36,404 nucleotides of DNA from assembly GCA_051000755.1 (NCBI GenBank), contig JBPCNZ010000091.1, positions 1 through 36,404 on the forward strand. Direction: 5' to 3'. The position numbers and the translations under genes are program-made. Positions 15,907-23,002 of this stretch are shown one piece after another (positions within the stretch are counted from its first letter, which is position 1; every line of letters starts with the position of its first letter). The stretch is from JALZAH01 sp051000755 (GTDB lineage: Bacteria > Actinomycetota > Acidimicrobiia > Acidimicrobiales > Palsa-688). The notes beneath the pieces are model-generated. The model did not search any database, was not told where the DNA came from, and worked only from the letters and a program-made list of their open reading frames with translations.

Positions 15907-16092
15907 GCCGTCTCCCAGGCCCTGCGCTTCCGGCGCAGCCATCGGATCGTTACCACCCAGCGCGACGGGCGAGTCATCCGCTACCACCTGGGGACACCCC
16001 AATCGCCGCGCTGCTCGACCAGGCCCGGAGCAGCCGAACCCGCGAACAGCTCAGGTGGCGTCCGGGCTCGCTGTCACCCGGCCGGAGTAGCC
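15907..16092 (+). pseudogene. Fragment of an ArsR/SmtB-family regulator
   Basis: The frame from 15907 reads Ala-Val-Ser-Gln-Ala-Leu-Arg, then His-Arg-Ile-Val-Thr-Thr-Gln-Arg-Asp-Gly-Arg-Val-Ile-Arg-Tyr-His-Leu. This is the recognition helix and wing of an ArsR/SmtB metal sensor (usual form Ser-x-Ala-Leu-x-x-Leu-Arg-x-x-x-Ile-Val). An in-frame stop lies directly before it and the N-terminal helices are missing, so it is a remnant. Divergent placement beside a nickel/cobalt permease suggests it once sensed that metal. Confidence 0.55.
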
Positions 16093-16100
16093 TGACGGCG

Positions 16101-16658
16101 ATGGCGATCGAGCTGCGTCGACGGACCTGGACGGTGGACGAGTACCACCGCATGGCCGAGGCAGGAGTGCTCCGGGAGGACGACCGAGTCGAGCTGATCG
16201 AGGGGGAGATCGTCGAGATGTCGCCCATTGGGTCCGGCCACGCCCGCTGTGTGAACCGGCTGACCGCGCTGTTGGTCCCGCCCGCGGAAGGGCATGCCAT
16301 CGTGTCGGTCCAAAACCCGGTCCGCCTCTCGCAGCGGTCCGAGCTTCAGCCAGACCTTTCCTTGCTGCGTCGGCGTGACGACTTCTACCCGGAGGGACCG
16401 ACCCCTGCCGATGTGCTGTTGGTGATCGAGGTGGCCGCCAGCAGCATGCTGTACGACCGGAGGGTAAAGGTGCCGCTCTACGGTCGGGCCCGAATCCCCG
16501 AGGTGTGGATCGTCGATCTCGACGCCGGCCGGGTGGAGGTGCGCAGGGGACCGTCGAGCGACACCTACCGGGAGGTTCGCACCATCGCCGCAGGAGACAT
16601 GCTCGAGCCACCCGGCCTGGCCGGCATGGCTTTCGACATCGGGGTGTTGTTCTCCTGA
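16101..16658 (+). CDS. Uma2-family protein (PD-(D/E)XK nuclease fold)
   Basis: A 185-residue protein with the full Uma2/DUF820 pattern: Trp-Thr-Val-Asp-Glu-Tyr-His-Arg-Met-Ala near residue 10, Val-Glu-Leu-Ile-Glu-Gly-Glu-Ile near residue 33, Leu-Gln-Pro-Asp-Leu-Ser-Leu-Leu near residue 80 (catalytic Asp), Leu-Val-Ile-Glu-Val-Ala near residue 108 (Glu), and Val-Lys-Val-Pro-Leu-Tyr-Gly near residue 122 (Lys). The family has a restriction endonuclease fold, but its physiological role is largely unknown. It stands alone and rightwards. A second, related copy lies at 30893-31459. Confidence 0.9.
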   Translation: MAIELRRRTWTVDEYHRMAEAGVLREDDRVELIEGEIVEMSPIGSGHARCVNRLTALLVPPAEGHAIVSVQNPVRLSQRSELQPDLSLLRRRDDFYPEGPTPADVLLVIEVAASSMLYDRRVKVPLYGRARIPEVWIVDLDAGRVEVRRGPSSDTYREVRTIAAGDMLEPPGLAGMAFDIGVLFS

Positions 16659-16735
16659 GCCTGGAGAGGTAGATGTTCGAGCGCTTCACCGACCCAAGAT
16701 CGGCCTCACCAGGCACTCGCGGCTGGTCCGGGACC

Positions 16736-16983
16736 GTGCGTCGGCTGCAGGATCCACCAGCCGATGAATTCGCCGGCCAAGAACCCGACCCAGAAGCCAA
16801 GTCCTGGCCCTCCTTGGCCGCGGCCATCCGGCGGCGGTGAGCCTCCTCGACCTCGGCGCCGGTTCGCGCCCGGTCGTAGAGGTAGCGCAGAACTTCGGGA
16901 TCGGAGTCGAGCTCCACCTCCAGCTCGACGTGATCGTCCGTCAGCGGGACGAGCGGATGCAGGCGGTTGTCAGCGTCGGCCTG
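16736..16983 (-). pseudogene. GNAT acetyltransferase fragment
   Basis: Leftward reading gives Leu-His-Pro-Leu-Val-Pro-Leu, then Glu-Leu-Asp-Ser-Asp-Pro-Glu-Val-Leu-Arg-Tyr-Leu, the usual N-terminal region of RimJ/RimL-type GNAT proteins. After a frame change near 16808 comes Gly-Leu-Gly-Phe-Trp-Val-Gly-Phe and Gly-Glu-Phe-Ile-Gly-Trp-Trp-Ile-Leu, the next two strands. The acetyl-CoA-binding half is missing. At 16673 the plus strand begins Met-Phe-Glu-Arg-Phe-Thr-Asp, identical to the start of the Clp-N gene at 21183, but it diverges at once. Confidence 0.55.
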
Positions 16984-17040
16984 GTGATGCGCTCTGGGCC
17001 CTGGTGATCATCGCTTCACCTGCGTCCTCGGTGACGCAGT

Positions 17041-17655
17041 TCAGCCACTTCTACTCTCGACGTGGCCGGCGGCAGCCAGGTCACCAGGTCCACGGCGCTG
17101 ACGTAAGCGTTCGACCACTGCCTTGCGGTGGGAGTCGTCGACGTTGCCTCCGTACTTGAACTTCGCCCGAACATCGTCGATCGACAGGGTGATGCCGCGG
17201 ATCAGCCTCAGCTTGGCGGCGTGAGCGACCTCTGGGTCTGCTACAGGGGTCTCGGGTTGGAGATCGCACAATTGGCGACGCAACACGGCGGCCACCGCTG
17301 CAGGATCGGTGTCAACTCGTACGGAACCGAACAGCTTCACCGCCGCGTAGTACGTCGTCGGGATCCCGAGTGACGGATCCTCGTCGTCGATGGCCTTCCA
17401 GTCAGAGGGAACGAACGCCCAGTCACCGGCGACACTCAGCATCGCTCGCTGACGCTCGCGCAGAGCGTCAAAGACGGGATTCGGTCCCGCGAGGTGCAGG
17501 ACCACTTCGTTACCATCGAGGACGAACTGCGTCGGAACGACAACCGGAAACTCTCGGTCCCGACCGGGAGCTATGAAGTGACCGAAGCCCTCTGCGGCTA
17601 CGAACGGACACCACTCCTCCGCGCCGAGTGTGCGGTCCGGTCCTGCGATGTGCAT
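17041..17655 (-). CDS. FMN-binding PaiB-like protein
   Basis: A 204-residue protein of the PaiB/FMN-binding split-barrel family (PF04299), of normal length. Landmarks include Ala-Ala-Glu-Gly-Phe-Gly-His-Phe-Ile near residue 24, a Val-Val-Val-Pro-Thr-Gln-Phe strand, Val-Val-Leu-His-Leu-Ala-Gly-Pro-Asn-Pro near residue 52, Pro-Thr-Thr-Tyr-Tyr-Ala-Ala-Val near residue 100, and a C-terminal Ile-Asp-Asp-Val-Arg-Ala-Lys-Phe-Lys-Tyr-Gly. In Bacillus PaiB was described as a negative regulator; most homologues act as flavin-binding oxidoreductases of unknown substrate. The gene is monocistronic here, from ATG 17655. Confidence 0.85.
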   Translation of the reverse strand: MHIAGPDRTLGAEEWCPFVAAEGFGHFIAPGRDREFPVVVPTQFVLDGNEVVLHLAGPNPVFDALRERQRAMLSVAGDWAFVPSDWKAIDDEDPSLGIPTTYYAAVKLFGSVRVDTDPAAVAAVLRRQLCDLQPETPVADPEVAHAAKLRLIRGITLSIDDVRAKFKYGGNVDDSHRKAVVERLRQRRGPGDLAAAGHVESRSG

Positions 17656-17805
17656 GGCTCTCCATCATGCTTTGGGAATGCTGAGATCGACTCGGTGTCA
17701 ATGATATTCCGCCACGGCCCGCCAGAGCAGGGCGAGTCCGACGAATGTGGTGAGCCGGGCTGAGTACCACGGCTTATCGAGGCAGTACACGGGTGTTATG
17801 GGATA

Positions 17806-18180
17806 GTGGATGCGGTGACTGGGGTGACAACTACGGACCAGATTCGTGCCTTGTCCACGGCACTGCCGGAGGTAACCGAGAAGCAGCACTTCCGGTTCAA
17901 GGTGCCGCTCTGGCAGGTGCGCGGCCGGACCTTCCTCGGGATGGGACGCGACGAGACCACCGCTGTCTTCTGCATCTCCGAAGAGTCGGCCAACGCGGCG
18001 GCCGCGGCCGACCCCGAGCATGCTGCCGCCGTACGCCGCATGAACGCGCAACGTAGCTTCCTTGGGCTGGAGGTCCGGCTCGCTGGCGTACCGCCGGAGC
18101 GGGTCGAGGCACTGGCACGCGAAGCGTGGGTTGCGCAAGCCCCGAAGACGTTGGTGCAGCGCTACATCGGGCGGCCTTGA
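17806..18180 (+). CDS. MmcQ/YjbR-family protein
   Basis: A 124-residue protein of normal length for the MmcQ/YjbR (CyaY-like fold) family: Ala-Leu-Pro-Glu-Val-Thr-Glu-Lys near residue 19, Phe-Arg-Val/Lys and Trp-Gln-Val-Arg-Gly-Arg-Thr-Phe, then a C-terminal Trp-Val-Ala-Gln-Ala-Pro-Lys-Thr-Leu. Members are predicted DNA-binding proteins, but their role is not settled. The start may be GTG 17806 or GTG 17815. It is followed at once by a PIN remnant. Confidence 0.8.
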   Translation: MDAVTGVTTTDQIRALSTALPEVTEKQHFRFKVPLWQVRGRTFLGMGRDETTAVFCISEESANAAAAADPEHAAAVRRMNAQRSFLGLEVRLAGVPPERVEALAREAWVAQAPKTLVQRYIGRP

Positions 18181-18237
18181 CGTCGGCGCCTTCGGGCAAC
18201 GCTCACACCCCTTCGCATCACCGGGCCATCGGCTATC

Positions 18238-18456
18238 AGAATCGTTCGAATCAAGCTTCTCGTTGAGGAGGACGAGTCCGCCGCTTTGGCCGACCACGTC
18301 ATGACCGCACCACTCCTGCCCGGCCGGCTTCGCCCCGCCGATGCCATCCACTTGGCGACCGCCCTACGGGTTGGTGCCGAGGAGATGATCTTCTACGACG
18401 CCGAACTTCGCACCGCGACCCAGACTGCCGGCATCAACGGGGCGAGCCCTTCGTAA
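18238..18456 (+). pseudogene. PIN-domain toxin remnant with internal deletion
   Basis: One continuous frame reads Ile-Lys-Leu-Leu-Val-Glu-Glu-Asp-Glu-Ser, typical of the end of the first PIN helix, then jumps within about 15 residues to Leu-Arg-Pro-Ala-Asp-Ala-Ile-His-Leu-Ala-Thr-Ala, the third-acid helix, and to Ile-Phe-Tyr-Asp-Ala-Glu-Leu, the fourth-acid strand. About 50-60 residues between these parts are missing. No start codon is found before the first part, so the N-terminus is cut as well. No antitoxin remains. Confidence 0.7.
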
Positions 18457-18679
18457 TCGGGCGGACATCCATCGTCGGGTAACCGGAACCTCTTGCCGCT
18501 AGGGCCGGCCGCCGCTGACGGTGCCTATGCACTCGACTGGTGTCGAAGGGCCAACAACGGGACCGGGAGCGACGGCCGTCTGGCTCGGGGGCCACCTGGC
18601 ATGGCACCCGGACGGCCGCCCCTGAGGGATCGGAGGAGACACCTGTCCTTGCCGGCAGCCCCACCCGATCCCTCCTGAT

Positions 18680-19300
18680 CACGGGGGCCCGATCCCCCAC
18701 ACCACGGCAACGGCGGAGGCGCCCGTCGGCCCGTAGCCTTGGACGACCACAGTGTTGGACGGGTTGCCACCGGTCAGCACCTGGTTGTACTGCTCACCGG
18801 GAGTCAGCGCCACGTTCATCTTCGGTTGCCCGTTGACCAGGATGGTCACTCTGGTCAGGCCGACCGCGGCGTTCTGGATGACCAGCATGTGCGGACGTTA
18901 CGGGTGTGGAAGCCTTGGCTGAACGCCCGTCCAGGCACCACGTCTCCGCCTGCTTGGTGAAGGTCCAGGTCACCGGGCGGTCGTGCCGTGGGTGAACGGC
19001 GAGTGCTGGACCGTCGTGTTCTTGTGGTAAGGCTCAAAGATGTGGAGCAGGCCGCTGCCCGCGTCCTGCGAGGTGAACTGCACCTGAGATGGCGGACCGT
19101 TGGTGACGCCGCTCAGGGCGCAGTCGGCGTCGTCGATCCCGTCCAGGTGACGCTCGCCGAGCCCATCACGGTGGTACCTGCACCGTTGGTGAACGACTCC
19201 GTGACGGTGACGTTGCTGGCGTTGGTCCCGGTATAGGTGAAGGTCGTCTGACCGGAGCTGTTCGTCGTCCCCGTGCCCGATGCCGACCCGGGCCCTCATC
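18680..19300 (-). pseudogene. Secreted Ig-like domain protein remnant
   Basis: In the leftward direction, a run with Gly-Gln-Thr-Thr-Phe-Thr-Tyr-Thr-Gly-Thr-Asn and a Gly-Ser-Ala-Ser-Val-Thr-Trp strand forms a Big_1-like Ig domain. After a frame change near 19125 come Gln-Val-Gln-Phe-Thr-Ser-Gln-Asp-Ala-Gly-Ser-Gly and a Phe-Glu-Pro-Tyr-His segment, then Val-Thr-Trp-Thr-Phe-Thr-Lys in another frame. The last part (18679-18888) reads Val-Ile-Gln-Asn-Ala-Ala-Val-Gly and Thr-Ile-Leu-Val-Asn-Gly-Gln. At least three frame changes are required. The function is unknown; it resembles the shattered surface proteins at 0.8-2.0 and 3.6-4.5 kb. Confidence 0.5.
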
Positions 19301-19445
19301 GACAACGGACCACAGATCCCTTCGCTTTCCCCGGGAGCGGAGCGTCGTCGAGCAGAATCCCTGCGGGGTTGTCGATTCGCAGATGAGGAAGACGTCGTGA
19401 TGATGAGACCCGCCGAATGGGCGGGACCGAGAAGAGGAGCATGTC

Positions 19446-19793
19446 ATGGCCGAGTACCTGTTCTTGATCTACGAGGATGAGTCCGCCTGGGACCATGCGG
19501 ACCCGGACACCTCCGGGAAGATCATGAACGACCACATGGTTTTCGGGGAGCGCAACAGCGCCGCCTTGCGGGGCGGAAACGCCTTGCAACCGACGAGCAC
19601 GGCGACGTCGCTGCGCAAGGACTCGTCGAGCGACTTCACCATCACCGACGGGGCGTTCGCTGAGACCAAGGAGGCCCTGGGCGGCTACTACCTGATCGAG
19701 GCGGCCGACCTGGATGAGGCCATCGCCATGGCCAAACAGGTGCCGGCACCCTTTGGTGGGGTCGAGGTCCGACCCATCAGGACCTTCGACTAG
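19446..19793 (+). CDS. YCII/DGPF-domain protein
   Basis: A 115-residue YCII-related protein: Glu-Tyr-Leu-Phe-Leu-Ile-Tyr-Glu-Asp near the N-terminus, then a Gly-Gly-Asn-Ala-Leu-Gln-Pro turn near residue 44, Thr-Asp-Gly-Ala-Phe-Ala-Glu-Thr-Lys-Glu-Ala-Leu-Gly-Gly-Tyr-Tyr near residue 66 and a C-terminal Val-Glu-Val-Arg-Pro-Ile. This is the DGPF variant (Asp-Gly-Ala-Phe here), found next to ECF42 sigma factors in many actinobacteria. A GAGGAG box lies five bases before the ATG. The ECF42 gene begins 20 bases downstream, so the two are surely co-transcribed. Confidence 0.9.
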   Translation: MAEYLFLIYEDESAWDHADPDTSGKIMNDHMVFGERNSAALRGGNALQPTSTATSLRKDSSSDFTITDGAFAETKEALGGYYLIEAADLDEAIAMAKQVPAPFGGVEVRPIRTFD

Positions 19794-19812
19794 GCGGAAC
19801 GAGCGTCCGGCG

Positions 19813-21063
19813 GTGGACTCCGCTGTCGAAGCCGCGGTCGCCGACGCGCACCGCCGGGAGTGGGCATATGTGCTCGCCGCCGCGGTGCGTGTCACCGGCG
19901 ACATCGATCTGGCCGAGGAGTGCGTCCAGGACGCCTACGCCCGGGCGTTGGCGACCTGGCCCGACACGGGCGTGCCGGCCAAGCCGGGGGCGTGGTTGAC
20001 CACCGTGGCCCGACGGCGGGCCATCGATCTGCTGCGGCGACACTCGACGCAGCAGCGGTCCCTCCCCCTCCTCGTCGAACCAGTCGTCACCGCCGCGCTC
20101 GACGATGACGATCTTGCCGGCGTCGACCTGCCCGAGGTCAGCGACGACCGGCTGCGGCTCATCTTCACCTGCTGTCATCCCGCCATCGCCGCCGACGCCC
20201 AGGTGGCGTTGACCCTGCGGCTGCTGTGCGGGCTGACCACCGCCGAAGTGGCCCGAGCATTCCTGGTCTCCGAGGCGACCATGGCCGCCCGCCTCACCCG
20301 GGCCAAGAAGAAGATCTCCGCGGCCCGGATCCCCTACCGGGTCCCGCCCGTCGCCGAGCTCCCGGCCCGAGTCGAGGCCGTCCTCGCCGTGGTCCATCTG
20401 CTCTTCAGCACCGGTCACACCGCCCCCGTCGGCGCCGACCTGATCCGCCGGGACCTCGTCGAGCGGGCCCTGGACCTGGCCAGGATGCTACGAAGCCTGC
20501 TGCCCGACGCCGATGTCGCCGGGCTGCTGGCCCTCATCGTCCTGACCGACGCCCGCCGCCCGAGCCGGGTCGGCGACGATGGCCAGCTGGTGCTCCTCGC
20601 CGATCAGGACCGCAGATCCTGGGACCGCTCCGCCATCACCGAGGGCATCGGCCTGGTCCGCGAGGCCCTGGTCCGCCGTCCCCCCGGACGCTTCGCGTTG
20701 ATGGCGGCCATCGCCGCCGTCCACGCCGAGGCTCCCACCTGGCAGGCAACCGACTGGGCCGAGATTGTTGGCCTCTACGATCTTCTGGTCGCCATCTGGC
20801 CGTCGCCGGTGGTCGCCCTCAACCGGGCCGTGGCCGTCGGGTTCGCCGATGGCCCCCAAGCGGGACTGGACGCCCTCGACGCCCTGGCCGGTGAACCGGT
20901 CCTCGCCGCCTACAGCTACCTGGCCGCGTCGCGAGCCGATTTCCTTCGTCGTCTGGGCCGGACCGACGAGGCCCGCCTGGCCTATCAGGAGGCGCTGCTG
21001 CTCTCCGAGAACACCGTCGAGCGCTCCTTCCTCGCCGGCCGCCTCGAGCGCCTCGACCTCTGA
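19813..21063 (+). CDS. ECF42-type RNA polymerase sigma factor
   Basis: A 416-residue sigma factor starting at GTG 19813. Region 2 covers about residues 10-80 (Ala-Glu-Glu-Cys-Val-Gln-Asp-Ala-Tyr, Trp-Leu-Thr-Thr-Val-Ala-Arg-Arg-Arg). Region 4 is about 115-170 (Leu-Arg-Leu-Leu-Cys-Gly-Leu-Thr-Thr-Ala-Glu-Val-Ala, then Ser-Glu-Ala-Thr-Met-Ala-Ala-Arg-Leu). The Cys-Cys-His-Pro motif before region 4 and the long C-terminal extension (DUF6596, then TPR-like helices) are diagnostic of the ECF42 group, which has no anti-sigma factor and is regulated through this extension. The typical DGPF partner is the gene just upstream. Confidence 0.93.
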   Translation: MDSAVEAAVADAHRREWAYVLAAAVRVTGDIDLAEECVQDAYARALATWPDTGVPAKPGAWLTTVARRRAIDLLRRHSTQQRSLPLLVEPVVTAALDDDDLAGVDLPEVSDDRLRLIFTCCHPAIAADAQVALTLRLLCGLTTAEVARAFLVSEATMAARLTRAKKKISAARIPYRVPPVAELPARVEAVLAVVHLLFSTGHTAPVGADLIRRDLVERALDLARMLRSLLPDADVAGLLALIVLTDARRPSRVGDDGQLVLLADQDRRSWDRSAITEGIGLVREALVRRPPGRFALMAAIAAVHAEAPTWQATDWAEIVGLYDLLVAIWPSPVVALNRAVAVGFADGPQAGLDALDALAGEPVLAAYSYLAASRADFLRRLGRTDEARLAYQEALLLSENTVERSFLAGRLERLDL

Positions 21064-21182
21064 GCGCCGGCTCCAAGCTGGTGGCCGTCGGGCGGCTCTG
21101 TCTCTGCAGCCAACCGGGGGGACGGGGTGGCGTAGGGAGTGGCCCGCCATGGTCGTCGTGGATCTGTGATGCTGATGGCGAG

Positions 21183-22427
21183 ATGTTCGAGCGCTTCACA
21201 GACCGAGCCCGACGTGTGCTGGTGCTGGCCCAGGAAGAAGCTCGGCTGCTCAACCACAACTTCATCGGCACCGAGCACATCCTCCTCGGACTCATCCACG
21301 AGGGCGAAGGGATCGCCGCCAAGGCACTGGAGTCTCTCGGCATAAGCCTCGAGCAGGTTCGGCAGAAGGTGGAAGAGACCATCGGGCCGGCCGGGTCATC
21401 GACTACCGGCTCACCTCCGTTCACCCCCAGGGCGAAGATGGTCCTTGAGCTGTCGCTGCGCGAAGCGCTGCAGCTTGGCCACAACTACATCGGCACCGAG
21501 CACATGCTCCTCGGCCTGGTCCGAGAAGGCGAGGGTATCGCCGCCCAGATGCTCATCAGCCTGGGCGGCGACTTGGCGACTGTGCGTCGGCGGGTCATCG
21601 ACCTTCTCGCCGACTACCAGCCGCAAGAGGCAGCGGCACCCGGCGGCGTGAGCTCGACGGAGCACCGGGACGGCCCCCGCTGCCCGGCGTGCCGGTCGCT
21701 GCTCGACGGCCACGTCGCCTATCGGCTGCTCGCGGTGCCGCCAGTCGGCGGCGGAGCCTCCGAGCCGATCAAGGTCATCTTCGTCTACTGCTCGGGCTGC
21801 GGAGTGGTCATAGCCCACACTCCTACCGCGGAGACGGGCGAGGGCCTCGGGGGTCGCCTCGCCACCGGCTCAGCGGCCCTGGTCAACCCGGCCGGGACCG
21901 ACCCACCGTCGGCTGGTCCCGATGCGCGCATGGTTGCCGAAAGTGAATCCGGCGCGCGTGTCGCCCCTGAAGAATCCGGGGGACATGACCGTGTCATCGC
22001 CGAGGGGGTCACGGTCGACGGGGTGCGCTGGACGCTCACGGCCGGCGGCTCCGACGAGAGCTACACCACGACGCTGCGCACAGAAGATGACGCCGGGCTC
22101 GTCGCCCATGGAGGGATGGGCGGCCCAAAGCTCTGGGGGGCCGACCGACTCAACGTCTACACCGGCCGCAATCCGAAACGCGGGCCGCGCTGCGTGGTCG
22201 TCCGTTGCGACCCGTCGATTGTGCGGCTGGTGCTGCTTCAAGGGCCCGGAGCGGACATGGACCTGATGCAATGCGGGGGCGACGTGATCGATGGGCTGCG
22301 CTTCGGTGTCGCCGTGGTCGACCCCGATGCTCCGCTCCGGGAGATCGTCGGCTTCGATCGTGCTGATGCTGTCGTTGCGCGCTTCGACCTTGGGGGTCAC
22401 GACTCTTCCTGGTCCGGGCACCGCTGA
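21183..22427 (+). CDS. Stand-alone double Clp-N domain protein with zinc-ribbon-like motif
   Basis: A 414-residue protein starting at ATG 21183. Residues 1-66 and about 78-140 are two Clp-N repeats, each with His-Asn-Phe/Tyr-Ile-Gly-Thr-Glu-His followed by Leu-Leu-Gly-Leu, as in the ClpC N-terminus. No AAA+ domain follows. Instead a Cys-Pro-Ala-Cys pair near residue 166 and a Cys-Ser-Gly-Cys pair near 202 suggest a zinc ribbon. After an acidic linker, a C-terminal domain of about 130 residues (from about 280) has strand-rich sequence (Val-Arg-Trp-Thr-Leu-Thr-Ala-Gly-Gly) that I do not recognise. It may recognise or deliver substrates for a Clp protease. The gene is convergent with the broken nucleotidyltransferase. 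Confidence 0.85.
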   Translation: MFERFTDRARRVLVLAQEEARLLNHNFIGTEHILLGLIHEGEGIAAKALESLGISLEQVRQKVEETIGPAGSSTTGSPPFTPRAKMVLELSLREALQLGHNYIGTEHMLLGLVREGEGIAAQMLISLGGDLATVRRRVIDLLADYQPQEAAAPGGVSSTEHRDGPRCPACRSLLDGHVAYRLLAVPPVGGGASEPIKVIFVYCSGCGVVIAHTPTAETGEGLGGRLATGSAALVNPAGTDPPSAGPDARMVAESESGARVAPEESGGHDRVIAEGVTVDGVRWTLTAGGSDESYTTTLRTEDDAGLVAHGGMGGPKLWGADRLNVYTGRNPKRGPRCVVVRCDPSIVRLVLLQGPGADMDLMQCGGDVIDGLRFGVAVVDPDAPLREIVGFDRADAVVARFDLGGHDSSWSGHR

Positions 22428-22429
22428 AG

Positions 22430-23002
22430 GGGTGCACGAGCCGGGGGCTAGCGGCGGCTGCGCTCCTGGTGTGGACAACCGCCGTGCCAATTGCAACGCC
22501 CGCTGCGCCGTGACCACACCCTCCCCGGCCCTCCGGCCAAACAGGTCGCGCATGTGGTCCAGCGCCTGCTGTGTCACTCCGGCGGACATGGGATCAGCGA
22601 GCAGGACGTGCATCGTCTCGGCGACAGCAGCGGGGCGCACCGTCTGCATGATGCGGTAAACGTCGGCGGCGTCCTTGTCGCTCAGCCGGTCCTCCCGGCC
22701 AACTTCGGGCCTGTCATGGATCTTGTGGGCCTTTGAAACCAGAAGTGCGGCTACTCCGGCCACCTCCACGGTGACCTCTCGTGTGTCCGACGGTTCGAGA
22801 GCGGTGACCGGTATCGGGCTGCGATCGACAAGCGCCGCCTCCAGCCCCACGGCCCGTCGTGCAGAACGCTTTGCGGAGGTAGATGGCTTGTGCTCCCACG
22901 ACGATGACGGCGCTGCCGTGCGGAGTCGAGCAGCGTCAGCGCGTCGAGCAGGACACGTCGTGCAGCTACATAGAGCGGATCGAACGCGGTGCCCTCAGCC
23001 AT
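22430..23002 (-). pseudogene. Nucleotidyltransferase-like toxin partner of AbiEi, deleted and frameshifted
   Basis: Three frames joined in order give a recognisable actinobacterial protein. From ATG 23002: Tyr-Val-Ala-Ala-Arg-Arg-Val-Leu-Leu-Asp-Ala-Leu. Next, frame-shifted: Val-Ile-Val-Val-Gly-Ala-Gln-Ala-Ile-Tyr-Leu-Arg. Then, in a third frame: Gly-Leu-Glu-Ala-Ala-Leu-Val-Asp-Arg-Ser-Pro, Val-Ala-Gly-Val-Ala-Ala-Leu-Leu-Val-Ser-Lys-Ala-His-Lys and Asp-Lys-Asp-Ala-Ala-Asp-Val-Tyr-Arg. By memory of the family, roughly 100 residues including the metal-binding Asp-x-Asp region are missing between the second and third parts. Its start overlaps the AbiEi stop by 8 bp. The end is uncertain because the last frame runs on into the opposing gene. 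Confidence 0.75.
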
